From contig NC_026504.1 of the NCBI RefSeq assembly GCF_000182925.2, positions 5,642,001-5,706,000 on the forward strand: a stretch of 64,000 bases of DNA, given 5' to 3'. This document shows positions 1 through 12,000 of the stretch, one piece after another (the stretch's first letter is position 1; every line of letters starts with the position of its first letter). The translations under genes and the position numbers were made by a program. The DNA is from Neurospora crassa OR74A (Eukaryota; Ascomycota; Sordariomycetes; Sordariales; Sordariaceae). Under the pieces are notes generated by a model. It had not been told where the DNA came from. It did not search any database and worked only from the letters and a program-made list of their open reading frames with translations.

Positions 1-483
1 AGATTATATATGAGTACCTGTAGAGTTATACTCGATTCAAAACGCATACCCAAAACCGCATTTCACAGTTTTTGAGATTTTTTATTTCCACTGCGGGAGT
101 CTCTTTTCTGCCGGACGCAATGCAATAGTAAAAGCAGGCTCGGCAGGGGCAGCATCGATGTGTCTTTCGTCTGAATCTCGGGGTCCACTTTTGAATGGCT
201 GGCTGGATGGACTCGCGCGTCGCGTTCGTGGCAGACGTTTGGTCAGTCTTAACACTTTAACGGGCGGGGCCTAGGTATAGGTATACAAGTTCAGATCATT
301 CCTCCATTTGTGAGGGGAAAGTGTGGCACTGGATTCAAGTATTGGCCATTCAGATAAGACGAAAATGCGCCCAGCCACACGCTATCGTCAAGTAGGTACA
401 CTACGAGGAGAGGAGAGTCAAGTGTCGTCAGAGCTTTCCAGGGATCATCCGGCTCACCAGTAACCCGGTCACGCCGGGGGATG

Positions 484-518
<35 letters not shown>

Positions 519-1107
519 AGGACACACGCACTGCACGGCAGCTTGCTTAGTTGCTTGCGGCATTGCAGCCTGCCTGGGACGAATCAATCAATGTCAATCG
601 GGCCTTGCTTAGGTTGCCCTGACTGCCTTGACTACTTACCTTGACTGCCCTGACAGCAGCCCTGGGGCGTGTGTGTGTGCCGGCCGGAGCCCAGGTTTCC
701 TTACTTACTATTGCAATCTCTTCCCAACTTGACCTACGATTGCCCATCCCCAGATCCCAGCCCGCCCGCCCGCCCGTCTTTCCCGTCTCCAGTCCTCCTT
801 CCCCTCTCACCCGACACCCAGGCACACTCCAATGCCACTTTGGGTCACCGCAACACCACCACCACGACTGCCTCAGAGCCGCCCACCACCACCACCTTGG
901 ACCTTACGATGTGATCCAAAAGCCACTACGAATCGTACACACCATACTACTACCCAACCCGAAGCTCTCCTCTGCTCGATACCATAACCACCCACCGTTC
1001 CGATTTGACTGAAGTCTACGCGACAACCAGACGCTCCTCCAACCGATTCAGCCAGTCGACTCTGCGATCCGTTTCTCCTCGTCCGTAACAAAAACCTATA
1101 GTACGCC
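1..1107. other. Upstream region of the SAP30-like gene
   Basis: I see no credible gene here. The stretch holds a 30-nt poly-T tract, pyrimidine-rich sequence from about 720 to 1000 that looks like a fungal promoter or 5' leader, and the context of the ATG at 1108. Short open frames on both strands have low-complexity translations and are not supported. Confidence 0.6.
487..516. repeat. Poly-T tract (T30)
   Basis: An uninterrupted run of 30 T residues, followed directly by GCAG. It lies about 590 bp upstream of the SAP30-like start codon. Confidence 0.95.
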
Positions 1108-1890
1108 ATGGCACCACCAAGGAAGAACCAAAACCACGACGACAAGCAAGACACTCCCCACGAGGGAGGAGGCGGAGGAGCAGCAGCAGGAGGAGGAGGA
1201 GGAGGAACAGGAAAGAAGAATGGCCATACCGGAGGCACCAAGATGCGACGAGGCGCAAGTTCCACGGGCTCGAGTCTGCGTGAGGTGACCAACGCCGCCG
1301 CCGTTCTTGCCGCCGGTCCTACTTCGCATCCGCATCCTACGACGACGACGACGACGACGACGACAACAGCGTCGACGACCACGACAACCACAACAACACA
1401 ATCGGAGACAAGCAACTCAGGAGGTGTACGTCCAACCCCACCCAACCTATTCACCATTCCCAATCCCCCCCTCCAAACCGCAATTGACTTCCCCACTCCT
1501 CCCCTCCCATTGACCGTCCACAAGCTAACCTATCCCTCTTTCCCACAGCTCCAATGGCCCGCCTTCGAGCGCGAAGTCCTCCACGCCTACCGCCGAGCCT
1601 ACCGCCTACAAACCCCCACCGCCTACGCGAACCCCGTCCACCAATGGGTCCTCACCCAGCCAGGCAGCGTCGGGCTCTACTCGCCCACGATCGCGCGACG
1701 CAGGGAGTACCGCAGACAAAGCAAGGACCAGTTGACCAGCACGGTGCGCAAGCACTTTAATGGGCTGGGTGTCCAGGAGAACGATATCATTGTTGATTTT
1801 TTGCACAAGATCCGCACTACTTCGCAGGGGGTGCCGAAAAGAAAGGTGGTTAAGCCGCGGGAGTACATTACGTTGCCGGTGGAGGAGTGA
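1108..1890 (+). CDS. sap30: SAP30-like subunit of the Sin3 histone deacetylase complex
   Basis: Exons are 1108-1425 and 1549-1890, giving 219 aa. The intron (1426-1548, donor GTACGT, branch GCTAAC at 1524, acceptor CCCACAG) is 123 bp, phase 0 and stop-free, so the unspliced frame also reads through as 260 aa. Residues 1-106 are low complexity with Gly/Ala and Thr runs and look disordered. Residues 107-205 fit the SAP30 Sin3-binding domain: an LQWPAF...AYRRAYRLQTP start, then a RRQSKDQL...VRKHF segment and a helix ending VDFLHKIRT. In the family this domain docks onto the Sin3 PAH3/HID region and stabilises the nuclear Rpd3/HDAC corepressor. The start was chosen because it is the first ATG of the frame, in GCCATGG context. 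It converges on the chitin synthase gene. The family call is good; assignment to a particular Sin3 complex is inference. Confidence 0.75.
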   Translation: MAPPRKNQNHDDKQDTPHEGGGGGAAAGGGGGGTGKKNGHTGGTKMRRGASSTGSSLREVTNAAAVLAAGPTSHPHPTTTTTTTTTTASTTTTTTTTQSETSNSGGVRPTPPNLFTIPNPPLQTAIDFPTPPLPLTVHKLTYPSFPQLQWPAFEREVLHAYRRAYRLQTPTAYANPVHQWVLTQPGSVGLYSPTIARRREYRRQSKDQLTSTVRKHFNGLGVQENDIIVDFLHKIRTTSQGVPKRKVVKPREYITLPVEE

Positions 1891-2723
1891 AGTGGATGAA
1901 TTGAGGAAGAGACATGGTTCGGGAAGGGAAGGTCTGATGGGACTCAGGACTCAGGGGAGGGAGGGAGGTACGGAAGCATCACAGCTAGCTAGCTAGGTAG
2001 GTAGCTATCGGTTGCACCGACGGTGCTGTGAAAAGTCGTCAACATTTCCCCCTTTTTTTCTCTTTCTTCTTTGTGGTTATTTACGTTGTATGCTGGCGCC
2101 CAGTTTGGCGACCCCATCTACAAGTCATATATGTTATTCTACACTACTCATGACAGACAGACGCACAACCTTGACCAACTAGGCTACCTAACCCCCAGTC
2201 CATCCACTTCCTCCCCGCCACACGTATCGCAGCGCAGTCATTTCGGTCCCGCCAGTCTGTGAATAGTAACTAGAACAGAATAGAATATCGGCACCTCTAG
2301 AGCACAACGGAAAGTTCTTTCCACGAACGATCAGTTCCTGATTCTCCAAGTTCAGTGAAAGTGGACGTGAACTAGAACCGACTACAATAGGGACAAGGAA
2401 GCAAGGGAGACAACCAACACCCACCCAACTTTGTCATCAACTTTCGGCCGGTACTTCTCTCTATGTATGTATATGTATGTACCTACCCAACACATCTCTC
2501 TCTCTTAACACAACACAACCATATATACATACATACATACATATATACGTACATAGTAAAGAAAGGACCGAAGTAACCTACCTAACCATTGACAGTTATT
2601 GTATGTAATCCTCAAAATTATACCAAACAATTGGTGGTGGTGGTGGTAGTAGTAATGGTATCAATCAAAATCATTTGGTATCCTTAGTAGGTAGCTAGCC
2701 AGCTGAGCCCTATATATCCATCC

Positions 2724-2750
2724 CAAACAAACAAACAAACAAACAAACAA
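2724..2750. repeat. (CAAA)n microsatellite
   Basis: About 6.5 uninterrupted copies of the tetranucleotide CAAA between two convergent genes. Confidence 0.9.
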
Positions 2751-2890
2751 TCCATACAATAATGTGGTATCATCAACTCAGTGAAAGAAAAAAAAAAAAA
2801 AACCAGTACTATATCCATCAAAAAGGCCGCCAGCCCTTTCCATATCCCTTAGTCCCAAATGATCCCCACCCACCCATCCGTAAAAGGTAG

Positions 2891-2918
<28 letters not shown>
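2891..2918. repeat. (GTAA)7 microsatellite
   Basis: Seven uninterrupted GTAA copies, directly after a GGTAG unit. It lies in the 3' flank of the chitin synthase gene. Confidence 0.9.
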
Positions 2919-2921
<3 letters not shown>

Positions 2922-3120
2922 AAGAATCTCGTAACGTCGTGAGATGTCGTCGTAAGAAAAGAAGAAGAAGAGGAACAAAAAAAGAAGAAAAAAACGAACT
3001 CGCTCGCTCGCTTGCTGCTTGCTGCTTGCTGCTCGCTGCCTGCCTGACCACAACGTAATCACAGCAGCAGGCATGAAAATCATGAAAAACAACAGAATCG
3101 AATCCCAAACAAACAAGACA

Positions 3121-6100
3121 TCACCGCCTCGCCAACCCCCTCGCCCGATCCCCCAACCCCTCAAACTTGCCCTTCACATCCGCATCCCCCCACTTCTCCT
3201 TAATCCACCTAAACCCTTTCATATTCAACCTCAGCCTGACCCTGCCCTCCACGAGAGCACTCACCAGATTAATCGCCGCAAACGTCGTCGACCCCAACGC
3301 TCTAAACAGCGCCAGGGCCGCCACCGCCCACAGGATAAACCGCAAGTAAAAATTATCCCCAATTTCCGAATCGCCATACGCTTCCGAGACCGCCATGGCC
3401 AGCGTCGCGTTGGCCACCATCCACGACACCACCATGTACGTGCGCACCGACTTGTAGTAATCCTGCTGCAGCTGGTCCTCGGACACGGGAACGGCAGGGA
3501 CCATGACGCGATCGCGGAGATTACGTAGACATTCGTCGTATCCCGAGTCGATGTCGAGTTGGTCCGAAGGCATTTCCAGTTCGACGGTGCTTCCCTTGCC
3601 AATGGCGCCTCCGAGATCGGTGCGCATCACGTTGTCGCCTTTGGTGCCCCATGTGACGTCGTGGGTGTTGCAAAAGGCGTAGATCTGGAGCGTGCAGATG
3701 TAGGAAGGCAGCAGGACAAAGTACTGGATGGCCGAGGTGAACATGTGCCAGGGGTCGAGATAGAGAAAGGACATGACGAAGTAGAGCCCGAGGGTACTAG
3801 CCACGGAGACGATCAGGTTGGTGAAGACGTTGTTGCCGAGTTCGAGGTCGGGCTTGTCGTCGGATTTTTGAGAGGGTTGGATTTGTCGCACGACGATGAA
3901 GATGGTGGCGAAGGTGGTGTACACCATGATGACGGCGTAGATGATCATGGATGCGAGATACATTCTTTTGGCACCCTGCGGACGGTTGCCGAGGGACAAG
4001 ATGAATTGTGTGCAGATCAGCAGGACGCAGACGTAGCGGAGGATGTTGAAGATGATGCGCGCGACGTGGCCGTCCGAGTTAAAAGGGTCGACGTGGGGAT
4101 CGGCGAGACCGCCGGCGATAAAGTAGAAGGCGAGGTAGAAGTTGGCCAGGGAGAAGTAGGTGAAGAGGAGTTGCAGGAGGTGGTAGAGGAATTCGACGTG
4201 GAGAAGGGCTTTGCGCATAAAGGTGTGGTCGGTTTTCCAGATTTGTCGAAAGTGGACGAGGGAGTAGACGGCGGCGAAGAAGGCACCGTTGAGCCAACGA
4301 CGACGTTGCGAGACGAATTCCGGGACGGTGTCTACAACTCGTTAGTATAACTTATCACACAGCAAAAAAGGGGGGCAACTCACCAGGCACATCCGTCTCA
4401 CCCGTACACCCCTTCACATACTTCAACACCCACCTCTCACCCCTCTTGGCCACCAACTCCCAACACAGAATTCGGTCCTCGGCCAAGTACATGTTCGCCG
4501 TAAACACATCCGCGTGCTGCCCATGGAGCGTCTCGCCCTTGAAATACTGACTCAACGGCCCATGGCCCGTCTCATCGTTCTGCAGCGCATGGTACCGATA
4601 CGCCGACAAGGCGCCCGGCAACACCGTGATGTACCCAAACACCGACTCCAACGGTTTGTCCAGAATATTGCTCATCTTGTACTCAAAGTTCTGACTAGCC
4701 ACCAGAGGGTTGAGCAAATTCCCGCCAAACCGCCCCTTCATCGCTTTGATTTCCCCGCAGGCCCCCGCCACGTTGGAATCCGTGTCGAAGGCTTTCCAGA
4801 GATGGTAGAGACTTGTGCCGCCGGGGCGGGTGCCGACGTCTAGGAGGATACACACATTCGGGTTCAAGGCTTTGCCAAAGGCGTTGAAGAACCATCTATG
4901 CGAGTTGAGTTTCTTTTGGTTCTTCTCCTTCAAGCAAAAAATCATCTGGCAGGGCACGATGCCCTTCTCGGCGCCCTTGAACTTGAGGTCGCTGTCCAGA
5001 GACACTTGTGTCGTGTACTCGTAAACGTGGGCCTGCACCGCCTTCTGGTTGACAAAGTTCTTGGCGATACCGTGCTGGTAAACGCCCATGGCTGCGAGGG
5101 CGTCCAAGGTCCGGGGGTGAATGATCTCTCGTCCATCCGAAACCACACAGACCACAATCTTCTGCCACCCATCCGCTCCCCACGTCCTACTCTTGTTTCG
5201 GGAACAAAAATGCGAAATGTTCTTCATGACTGCGTGCATAGTCCGTGTGAATCCGAACTCGTCCTCGTTGTACATGGTCACGCAGATGAACAGCTCCGTC
5301 TCCCTGGCGGTACGACCGATATTCTGGCGCAACTTGTAACCCCTGGCAACAAAGTCATCAGGGTCACAAGTGACGGCTGTGTACCGCATGTGCGTAAACT
5401 CCACTTCGTCTCTCCTGGGCAAAAACGAATACAATATAGTCGGAATCTTGCACTCGAGAACGAGTTCGCCGTTGATGAGCTGGACTTCCTTCCTCGACAT
5501 CTGTGGTGGTCGCACGCCGCGCCGCTCGTGCTTGCCTTCCTCCGGAATGGGACCGTAATGCTCGAACTTGTCGACACCTGAAGCGCTGGTGCCCGTGTTG
5601 GAGGAATAAGTGGTGCTCACATCGTCTTCGTCGTCGTACCGGGAACGCGCGTGGGTGCCGTGGGGATCTTCGCTGAGGGTGATCTGGGATGACCGAAACC
5701 CGTATGCGTCGTTGAGGTGGCGCGTTTCGCTGAGATCGGTTTCGGGGCCAAAGATATCTGTACGATCGTCGTCCGGTCCCATGCTAACTGTCACGTCGTC
5801 CGCATAACCTCCATGGTACCGTGGATAATGACTCGCTGCGCGACTTGGGCTATTGTAGTGTAAAGGCGCTGGTGCCGAGGGAAGCGGTCGCCTCGCATTT
5901 CCGTAACTCGATCCCGGTGTCCCTGGCCTGGCATGACCATCGATTTCTGAAGGCTCGTACCGTCCTTGTGGCGGAACTCGATAACCGGTTGCTGATTCTG
6001 GACTCCATGGTCTCCCGTGTCCCGAAACCATGCTCTCGGTGCCCATGTAGGAAGAAACGTAAGATCCGCCGTCGGGTGGTGGGATGCGTGGGGGATCCAT

Positions 6101-6571
6101 GTATGATGATCGTTCGTCGATGGAGGGTTCGTACATGTGTCGTCGATCGCTAATCGAGGGTTCGTATGTTCGGGTATCTAGTGATGGTTCGTAGGTGCGG
6201 GCGTCGATCGAAGGCTCATAAGCTTGTCGTAACCGGCTGCTGTGATTAGGAATAATATGTGAGCGTGCTGCTTCTGAGTTTCGCCTTTTCGGTGATCCAA
6301 AGTGAACCGAGGGTGGTGGTGTAAGTGATCTTGTAGAGTCCCTTTCTTCGGTAATGTTGCTGAGCCGCTGCTTGCTTCTTTGCTTCTTCTTGCGCGCCTC
6401 CCGAAGCGACGCTCGTCGCGGGGATGTTCCCTCTGGAATTGTGGGCAATGCAAGAGTAGGTGGAGGCGCAGACAGCTTAAGAGGCTTCACTTGACCCAGC
6501 CTCTTTCTCTTGTGCAACTTTCCTCCTTCCCGTAACTGAGATTCTCCTTGTTGCTGCGGCTGCGCTTTCGC

Positions 6572-6612
<41 letters not shown>

Positions 6613-7288
6613 GCTGTCGCTGCTGCTGTCGCATAAGGAATTGATCTTGTTCCTCGGGTCGAAAAGGACTGTATGGTGGAGGATAGTGAGGTAGGTGGGC
6701 GTATTGCTGTTGAGGGTCTTCGCTTCCCAGGATCTCTGGCGCGCCAGCAAACGTCACGGCCTTTCCCATGTCGGAGTCGTCTTCTTCGGTGGTGGCCGCG
6801 TGCTCTTTCTGATTTGAATTCGGGGGCGTCTCCAGGTCCGTCTTCTTTCCTTGATGTTCCTGATTCTCTGGTCCCTTGTTGGGCACTGACCGGGACAGGG
6901 AAGGAAATGGGGCAGGGGGGGTATTGACCACGACGGCTTCGTCATGGCCTTGTTTTGTTTTGGGACTGGTGTTGGAATGGAAGGGAGGACTCTGTGTTCG
7001 GGTATGTGTCTGGGTTGAGGCATTGGTATGGAAGGGTTGTGAGAGGAGGGGCATGACATACGGCCTGATATTATCTCTATGTGAACTCTGGCTGGTGATT
7101 TCGGAAACTGAGATGTACGAGCTGTTGTCGAGGTTCGTCAACAGGCGGACGCCCTGACCAGCTGGAGTCGCATCGGCATCGGGGTCGTCGCCTTCGTCGT
7201 ATTGGGGGAGCATGTACTGAGGGCCTGGCGGACCGCTGCCGCTGCCGCTGCCGAAGCCGCCGGCGGTGCTGTGACCATACCCGGCCAT
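3121..7288 (-). CDS. chs-3: Chitin synthase, class I-like
   Basis: Exons are 7288-4384 and 4331-3121, giving 1371 aa. The 52-bp intron has donor GTGAGT, branch TACTAAC and acceptor TTGTAG, and splits an Asp codon to give TDVPDTVPEF. The enzyme polymerises UDP-GlcNAc into chitin at the plasma membrane. Residues 1 to about 600 are disordered: a poly-Gln run of 14 CAA codons, then YEPS repeats. The catalytic part starts near residue 640 (TCDPDDF) and carries [15 protein letters not shown] (about 815), the EDR motif (about 937) and QRRRW (977-981). About seven transmembrane segments follow. Similarity to fungal class I enzymes is from memory. N. crassa chs-3 is the published essential class I gene, so the symbol is inferred and the class could be II. 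Class I enzymes are usually about 900-1000 aa, so the N-terminal extension is unusual. A strong GTATGT donor near 7046 leaves an unrecognised upstream intron possible. Confidence 0.9.
6572..6613 (-). repeat. Coding (CAA)14 tract, poly-Gln
   Basis: On the plus strand this is (TTG)14, which encodes 14 consecutive CAA glutamine codons in the chitin synthase N-terminus. CAG-type codons flank it, so the Gln-rich segment is longer. A perfect tract is likely to vary in length between strains. Confidence 0.95.
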
Positions 7289-9028
7289 AGTGTCGGGTGG
7301 TGTATGTGAGATTGAGACTTGTTGCGGCTTTTCCTGTCCTGGCTCTCAATGCGATGATGGATAGTACAATGGACCTGACTTGTGGGTGTAGTATGTAGGC
7401 AGACAACCACTATGTCACTGACGCGGCCCCTCTCCGGTCGTTCGGTTGGTGGATTGGGATTTGTTGATAGGCTACCCGATTGACCGACAGACTGACTGAC
7501 AGACTGACGTGACTGAACAGCAATACGGCGGGTCAAGTGACAGCAGTAAAGGCGTTGTTGTTTGGATAGAAAAAGTCGAATGGATGTCGACTACCTACTG
7601 CGCGTCAGTTAGCATGAACTAGATCATCTAGATCGCAATTGCCGGGTCGGGTCGGGTCACCACCGTCCAGGTCCTCCACTGAGGTGTGAGAGATGGAGAT
7701 GTGGAAACGGGGGTTCATGTTACCTCTATCGTGGGGCTGCCTACTTAGTAACGGTGAACGTTCAAGGGGGATCAATTCGTTTGTTCCCGTCGTCGTCCTG
7801 CTTTTCTTCTTTTAGTTGAAATGCGGTGAAATCTTTGGTAGTCGTCGTCTGTCGTTCCCCGTTGTTCCTTGCGCAATCCCCGTCCCCCCCCATGAACCAG
7901 AAAAAGAGACAACGTGCGGAGGGAGCTCCCGCAATTGGGTGGCTGGGCTGACTTCCCCCCCCCGTCCTTGTCGAAGCTGGAGAAGCGGCGCCAGCAGAAG
8001 GAGGTCGGTCGGTCGGTCGGTCGGTCGGGTTGCGCAGCCCCAGGCGGAGGATACCCTACCTATGCCTGTCAATGGCTACAGTACAGTGGTAGTGAGGCCG
8101 GGTAAATGCAACCGCTATTGGCTACCAATGAATTCGGCCAGTGGGGACCAAGACCGCAGATGCTTGGTGATGCGCAGCTTGTTGTGCTTGTGACAGCTTT
8201 TGTATGTAGGTAGTTGAAGATTCAAAGACATACTATCGAATATGGTTTGAGTGGCAGGTCTCATCGGTATCATCTGGATCAAATCAGATCACCGCCCTCG
8301 CTCTGTTCAGATAAAAGTAGCTTGTCGATTCCAGGTTCTCCATCTCGTAGTCTACTGGCTGTCCATCCTTCATCGGTCACCGGGCAACCAACCACAACAC
8401 AACCCTCATCAACAGGGCGACTGGCCCCCCTCTCTTTTCCGTGCAGCCTATTGGCTATAAAAATTAGCAGCTTGCTGTTCAGGAACTTCAGTTCAGGAAC
8501 GCTTGCTTGGCAATGGTAACGTTAAGGTTTGTTCGGTCCCGTCCCCGCTTCCTGTGAACACTTCATCACTTCTCTCGCCCTGCTTCTGCGTCTGGTCTCG
8601 AACGCACGTCTTGAAATGCACGCACGTGTACACATACGCACCAAGCACGAGCACAAGCAAGCAAGCGAGCGAGCAAGCAAGTAAGCAACTGCCATGTGCC
8701 ATCCCAACTCTTTCGAACGGGCCCTGACATACGCGTAGCACGAGTGACGTCAAAGTAAACAAAACATGCAACCCCGAATGACCGTCAAGTCAACAACCTG
8801 TGAGACACAAAAAAGACAATGCATCGAGATATCAAAGAGGTATATACGGAGAGACATGTAAAAACAATAGACAAAAACTGCAACCAAGTCATTTTCGACG
8901 CCAATGAAAATGCGCTTTGACCCTTGAACCTTGCTCCCCCCTTGGTCCCTGACCGCCTTGAACCTACACACCACAACCCATTTCAATGCATCTGTTTCTG
9001 TGATCGTCAAAATCCTGGTGGAGCACGT
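7289..9028. other. Region between chitin synthase start and sulfite reductase end
   Basis: It holds the promoter and leader of the chitin synthase and the 3' flank of the sulfite reductase gene. Both are on the minus strand. Repeats include (GGGTC)3 near 7645 and (GGTC)n at 8003-8028. The leader just upstream of 7288 has no ATG in the sequence I read back to about 7390. I see no gene. Confidence 0.65.
8003..8028. repeat. (GGTC)n microsatellite
   Basis: About 6.5 copies of GGTC in the upstream region of the chitin synthase gene. Confidence 0.9.
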
Positions 9029-12000
9029 TTACTCCTCATCACCCTCTTCCTCAGCAACCTGTACCAAGAAAATCCGGTCAGCAAAATATTCAAAGAAAGA
9101 TTTCACGATAAGGACTCAAAAGATTTCACTCACCCCCTCATGGAAGTTCCTTCCATCAGTAGTCGCCTTGATGATGCCCGCACGAATAGTCCAGTCACCG
9201 AACCTCTCGCCCTCCTCTCTCTCCTTGGCGTACCTCCTAAGGAGACCCTTCATGATCGTCAAGATCTCCTCCTCCTTGATGCTAGACCTGTACAGCTTGT
9301 TGAGGCGCTGACCGTGGTAACCACCGCCAAGGTACATGTTGTAAGCACCGTAGGCCTTGCCAACGAAAGCCACCTCGGCCAACCAGGGACGAGCGCAGCC
9401 GTTGGGGCAACCAGTCATACGCATGACGATGCTGTCCTGCTTGAGACCAACCTCCTCAAGGACGCCCTCGAGCTTGGTGATGAGAACAGGAAGGTAGCGC
9501 TCAGACTCAGCCATGGCAAGACCGCAAGTGGGGAAGGCCACGCAGGCAGACGAGGATAGGCGGAGGCCAGAGTGGTGCAGGTTGTCCAGCTTGTACTGGG
9601 CAAGGAGCTTCTCGAGCTCAGGCTTGTCCTCGTCGGCAACGTTGGAGAGAATCAAGTGCTGGTTGGGGGTGAGACGGAACTCGCCCTTGTGGACCTTGGC
9701 GATCTCGCGGAGACCAGTCTTCATCTGGAACTCGGCGGTGTCCTCAATACGGCCGTTCTCAATGAACATGGTGAAGTGGTTGAGACCGGTCTCGTCCTTG
9801 GTCCATCCGAAGGTGTCGACGTTGGAGTCAAAGTGGAAGGCACGAGGCTCCTCAAACTTCTGGCCCCAGTACTCCTCAACCTTGGCCTTGAACACATCGA
9901 CACCCATGTCGTCAATGGTGTACTTCAAACGAGCGTGCTTGCGGTTCTTGCGGTCACCGTTGTCGCGCTGAACAAGCATGACCTTCTCGCAGGCAAGGTG
10001 CACGTCGGCGGCGGTGACGAAGCCGAGCATGCGACCGGTCTGGGGGTAGGTCTTCTTGTTGTTGTGGGTGGCACCCATACCACCACCGGCGAGCAGGTTG
10101 AAACCAGCAAGGCTGCCGTCCTCGTTCTTGATGGCAATGAGACCGATATCGTGGGCGTAGACATCGACGTCGTTGTGGGGAGGGATGGCAATGGAGACCT
10201 TGAACTTGCGGGGAAGGTAGGTAGGGCCGTAGAGGGGCTCAAAGTCCTGGACAGCGTTACCGCCAACCTGGGTCTTGGCACCATCGTCATCGGTCAACCA
10301 GATCTCGTGGTAGGCAGTGGTGTTGGGGAGCAAGTGGTCGCTGATGCGCTTGGCGCACGCATGAACCGCGCGGTGGTACTTTGAGTGAGCGGGGAGAGGG
10401 CTGCACATGACGTTACGGTTGACATCACCGCAAGCGGCAATGGTGGTCATGAGAGCGCGGTTGATGGCCTGCATGGCGGGCTTGAGCTTGCTCTTGACAA
10501 CACCGTGGAACTGGAAAGTCTGACGGGTGGTGAGCTTCATGGTCTCGTTGCCGAGCTCGTTGGCAATGTCGTCCATCTGGACCCACTGCTTAGCGGTAGA
10601 CACACCACCGGGCAGTCTGCAACGGATCATGAAGGAGTAAGCAGGCTCGAGACCCTGGGCCTTGCGCTCATCACGGATATCACGGTCATCCTGCATGTAA
10701 GTACCGTGGAACTTGGTGAGCTGACAGTCGTCGGGAGAGATGGCGAGAGTGGAAGTGTCATTCAAGCCCTGAACGATGGTACCACGGAGGTAGTTGGACT
10801 CAATCTTGATGTCCTCGTTGGTCCTCGGGGCAGGCTCCTCAGGAAGGCCATCGACGTTGGCCACGCCGAGAGCCTCCCAGAGCTTGGGCTCCCACTCGGA
10901 GTAACCAGTTTGGAAACCATCGGGGTCCTGGTCATCACCAAGGCCAATGGGAGCCAGAGGCTTAGCACCAAAGTTGGCAAGGACGCGATCCAAGTCCTTG
11001 GCAGGCTTGTTGTAGTAGATCTTGTCCTCCTTGCGGGGCCAGTAGTGGCTGTCGCCGAGACCGAAGACGGAGTAACGGACGTTGGCGAGGTCAAGGGAGG
11101 TGTTGTCCTTGACGGCGTGCCAGAAGGAAAGACCGTTCTGGGGGAACTCACCCTGACCGGCGGTAGAGGTGATGAAGACGATGTTTTCCTCAGTGGCGAG
11201 GTCCTCAACGGGGTAGTCCTCCATGGACATGACAGTAGTCTTGAGACCACGGGCACGGCCGCGGTTACCCAGACGCTTGGAGAGGGAGATGGCATTGCCG
11301 TTATCGGAAGCGTAGAGAATGGTCAGGGGAGCACCAAACAGGCCTTCCAGCAACTGGTTGTAAGCATCCTTGGCCTTGCGCTTCTGCTGGGCACGGATCT
11401 CGGTACCAAAGTCCTCAGAAAGAACAGCGCCGAACGAGGGCTCCTTCTTCATGAGCTGAGTGAGGTGGTTGTCACGGTCGAGGAACTCCTTGAGCTCCTT
11501 CTTGATGCGCTCGGAGTCGAGGGAGAAGCTGGGCTCGCCCTTCTTCTCGTTCTCGGGGTTCCAGCGGTAAAGGGGCCAGTAGCCGATATCAACAGCCTTC
11601 TTGGTCTCCTGGAGGACAGTGAGAGCAGAGTCGTGCTCACCGAAGTAGGGGAGGTAAGCAAGGACAACGGAAGGACCGTTGAACTTATCAGCCTCATCCA
11701 TAGCCTGGAGGACCTGAGTGTAGGAGCTGTAGACAGCGGTAGAGGCGACGTAGGCGTTACCGAAGTTCATAGCATAGAGACCAATGTCCTTCTTGCGGCG
11801 GTTGGCATCGGCAGCAGCGCGCTCAGAGTAGGGGGTAGAGTCGATGATGAGCAGGTTGACGTTCTCGCCGGAAGCAAGGACGTGGTGGACACCCGAGTTG
11901 CCGAGGTCGTAGGACCAGGCATCGGAGCCAACGAGCCAGAGGGACTGCTTGCGGAAGAACTGCTTGTACTCGAGGAGAGACTTGGAGAGGTCAGAGCCAT

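Larger units (their letters stand above)
1891..3120. other. Convergent intergenic region rich in microsatellites
   Basis: This separates the 3' ends of the SAP30-like and chitin synthase genes. It contains GCTA/GTAG repeats near 1985, (ACAT)n around 2527-2542, (GGT)n near 2635, (CAAA)n, an A-run near 2790, (GTAA)n, and a GCTTGCT-type array at about 3000-3045. No coding potential is visible. Confidence 0.7.

Noticed and set aside
873-1523. 216-codon minus-strand frame with poly-Val
   Set aside because: Its Val and Gly runs are the complement of the Thr and Ala/Gly repeats of the SAP30-like gene.
3559-4350. 263-codon plus-strand frame opposite chitin synthase
   Set aside because: It is antisense to conserved membrane-domain coding sequence, and its Asp/Glu/Gly/Val-rich translation is a codon shadow.
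6085-6235. CRISPR-like direct repeats
   Set aside because: These are in-frame protein repeats in a fungal gene; no regular spacer pattern occurs anywhere in the window.
9572-10384. 270-codon plus-strand frame
   Set aside because: It is a shadow of the siroheme-domain region of sulfite reductase.
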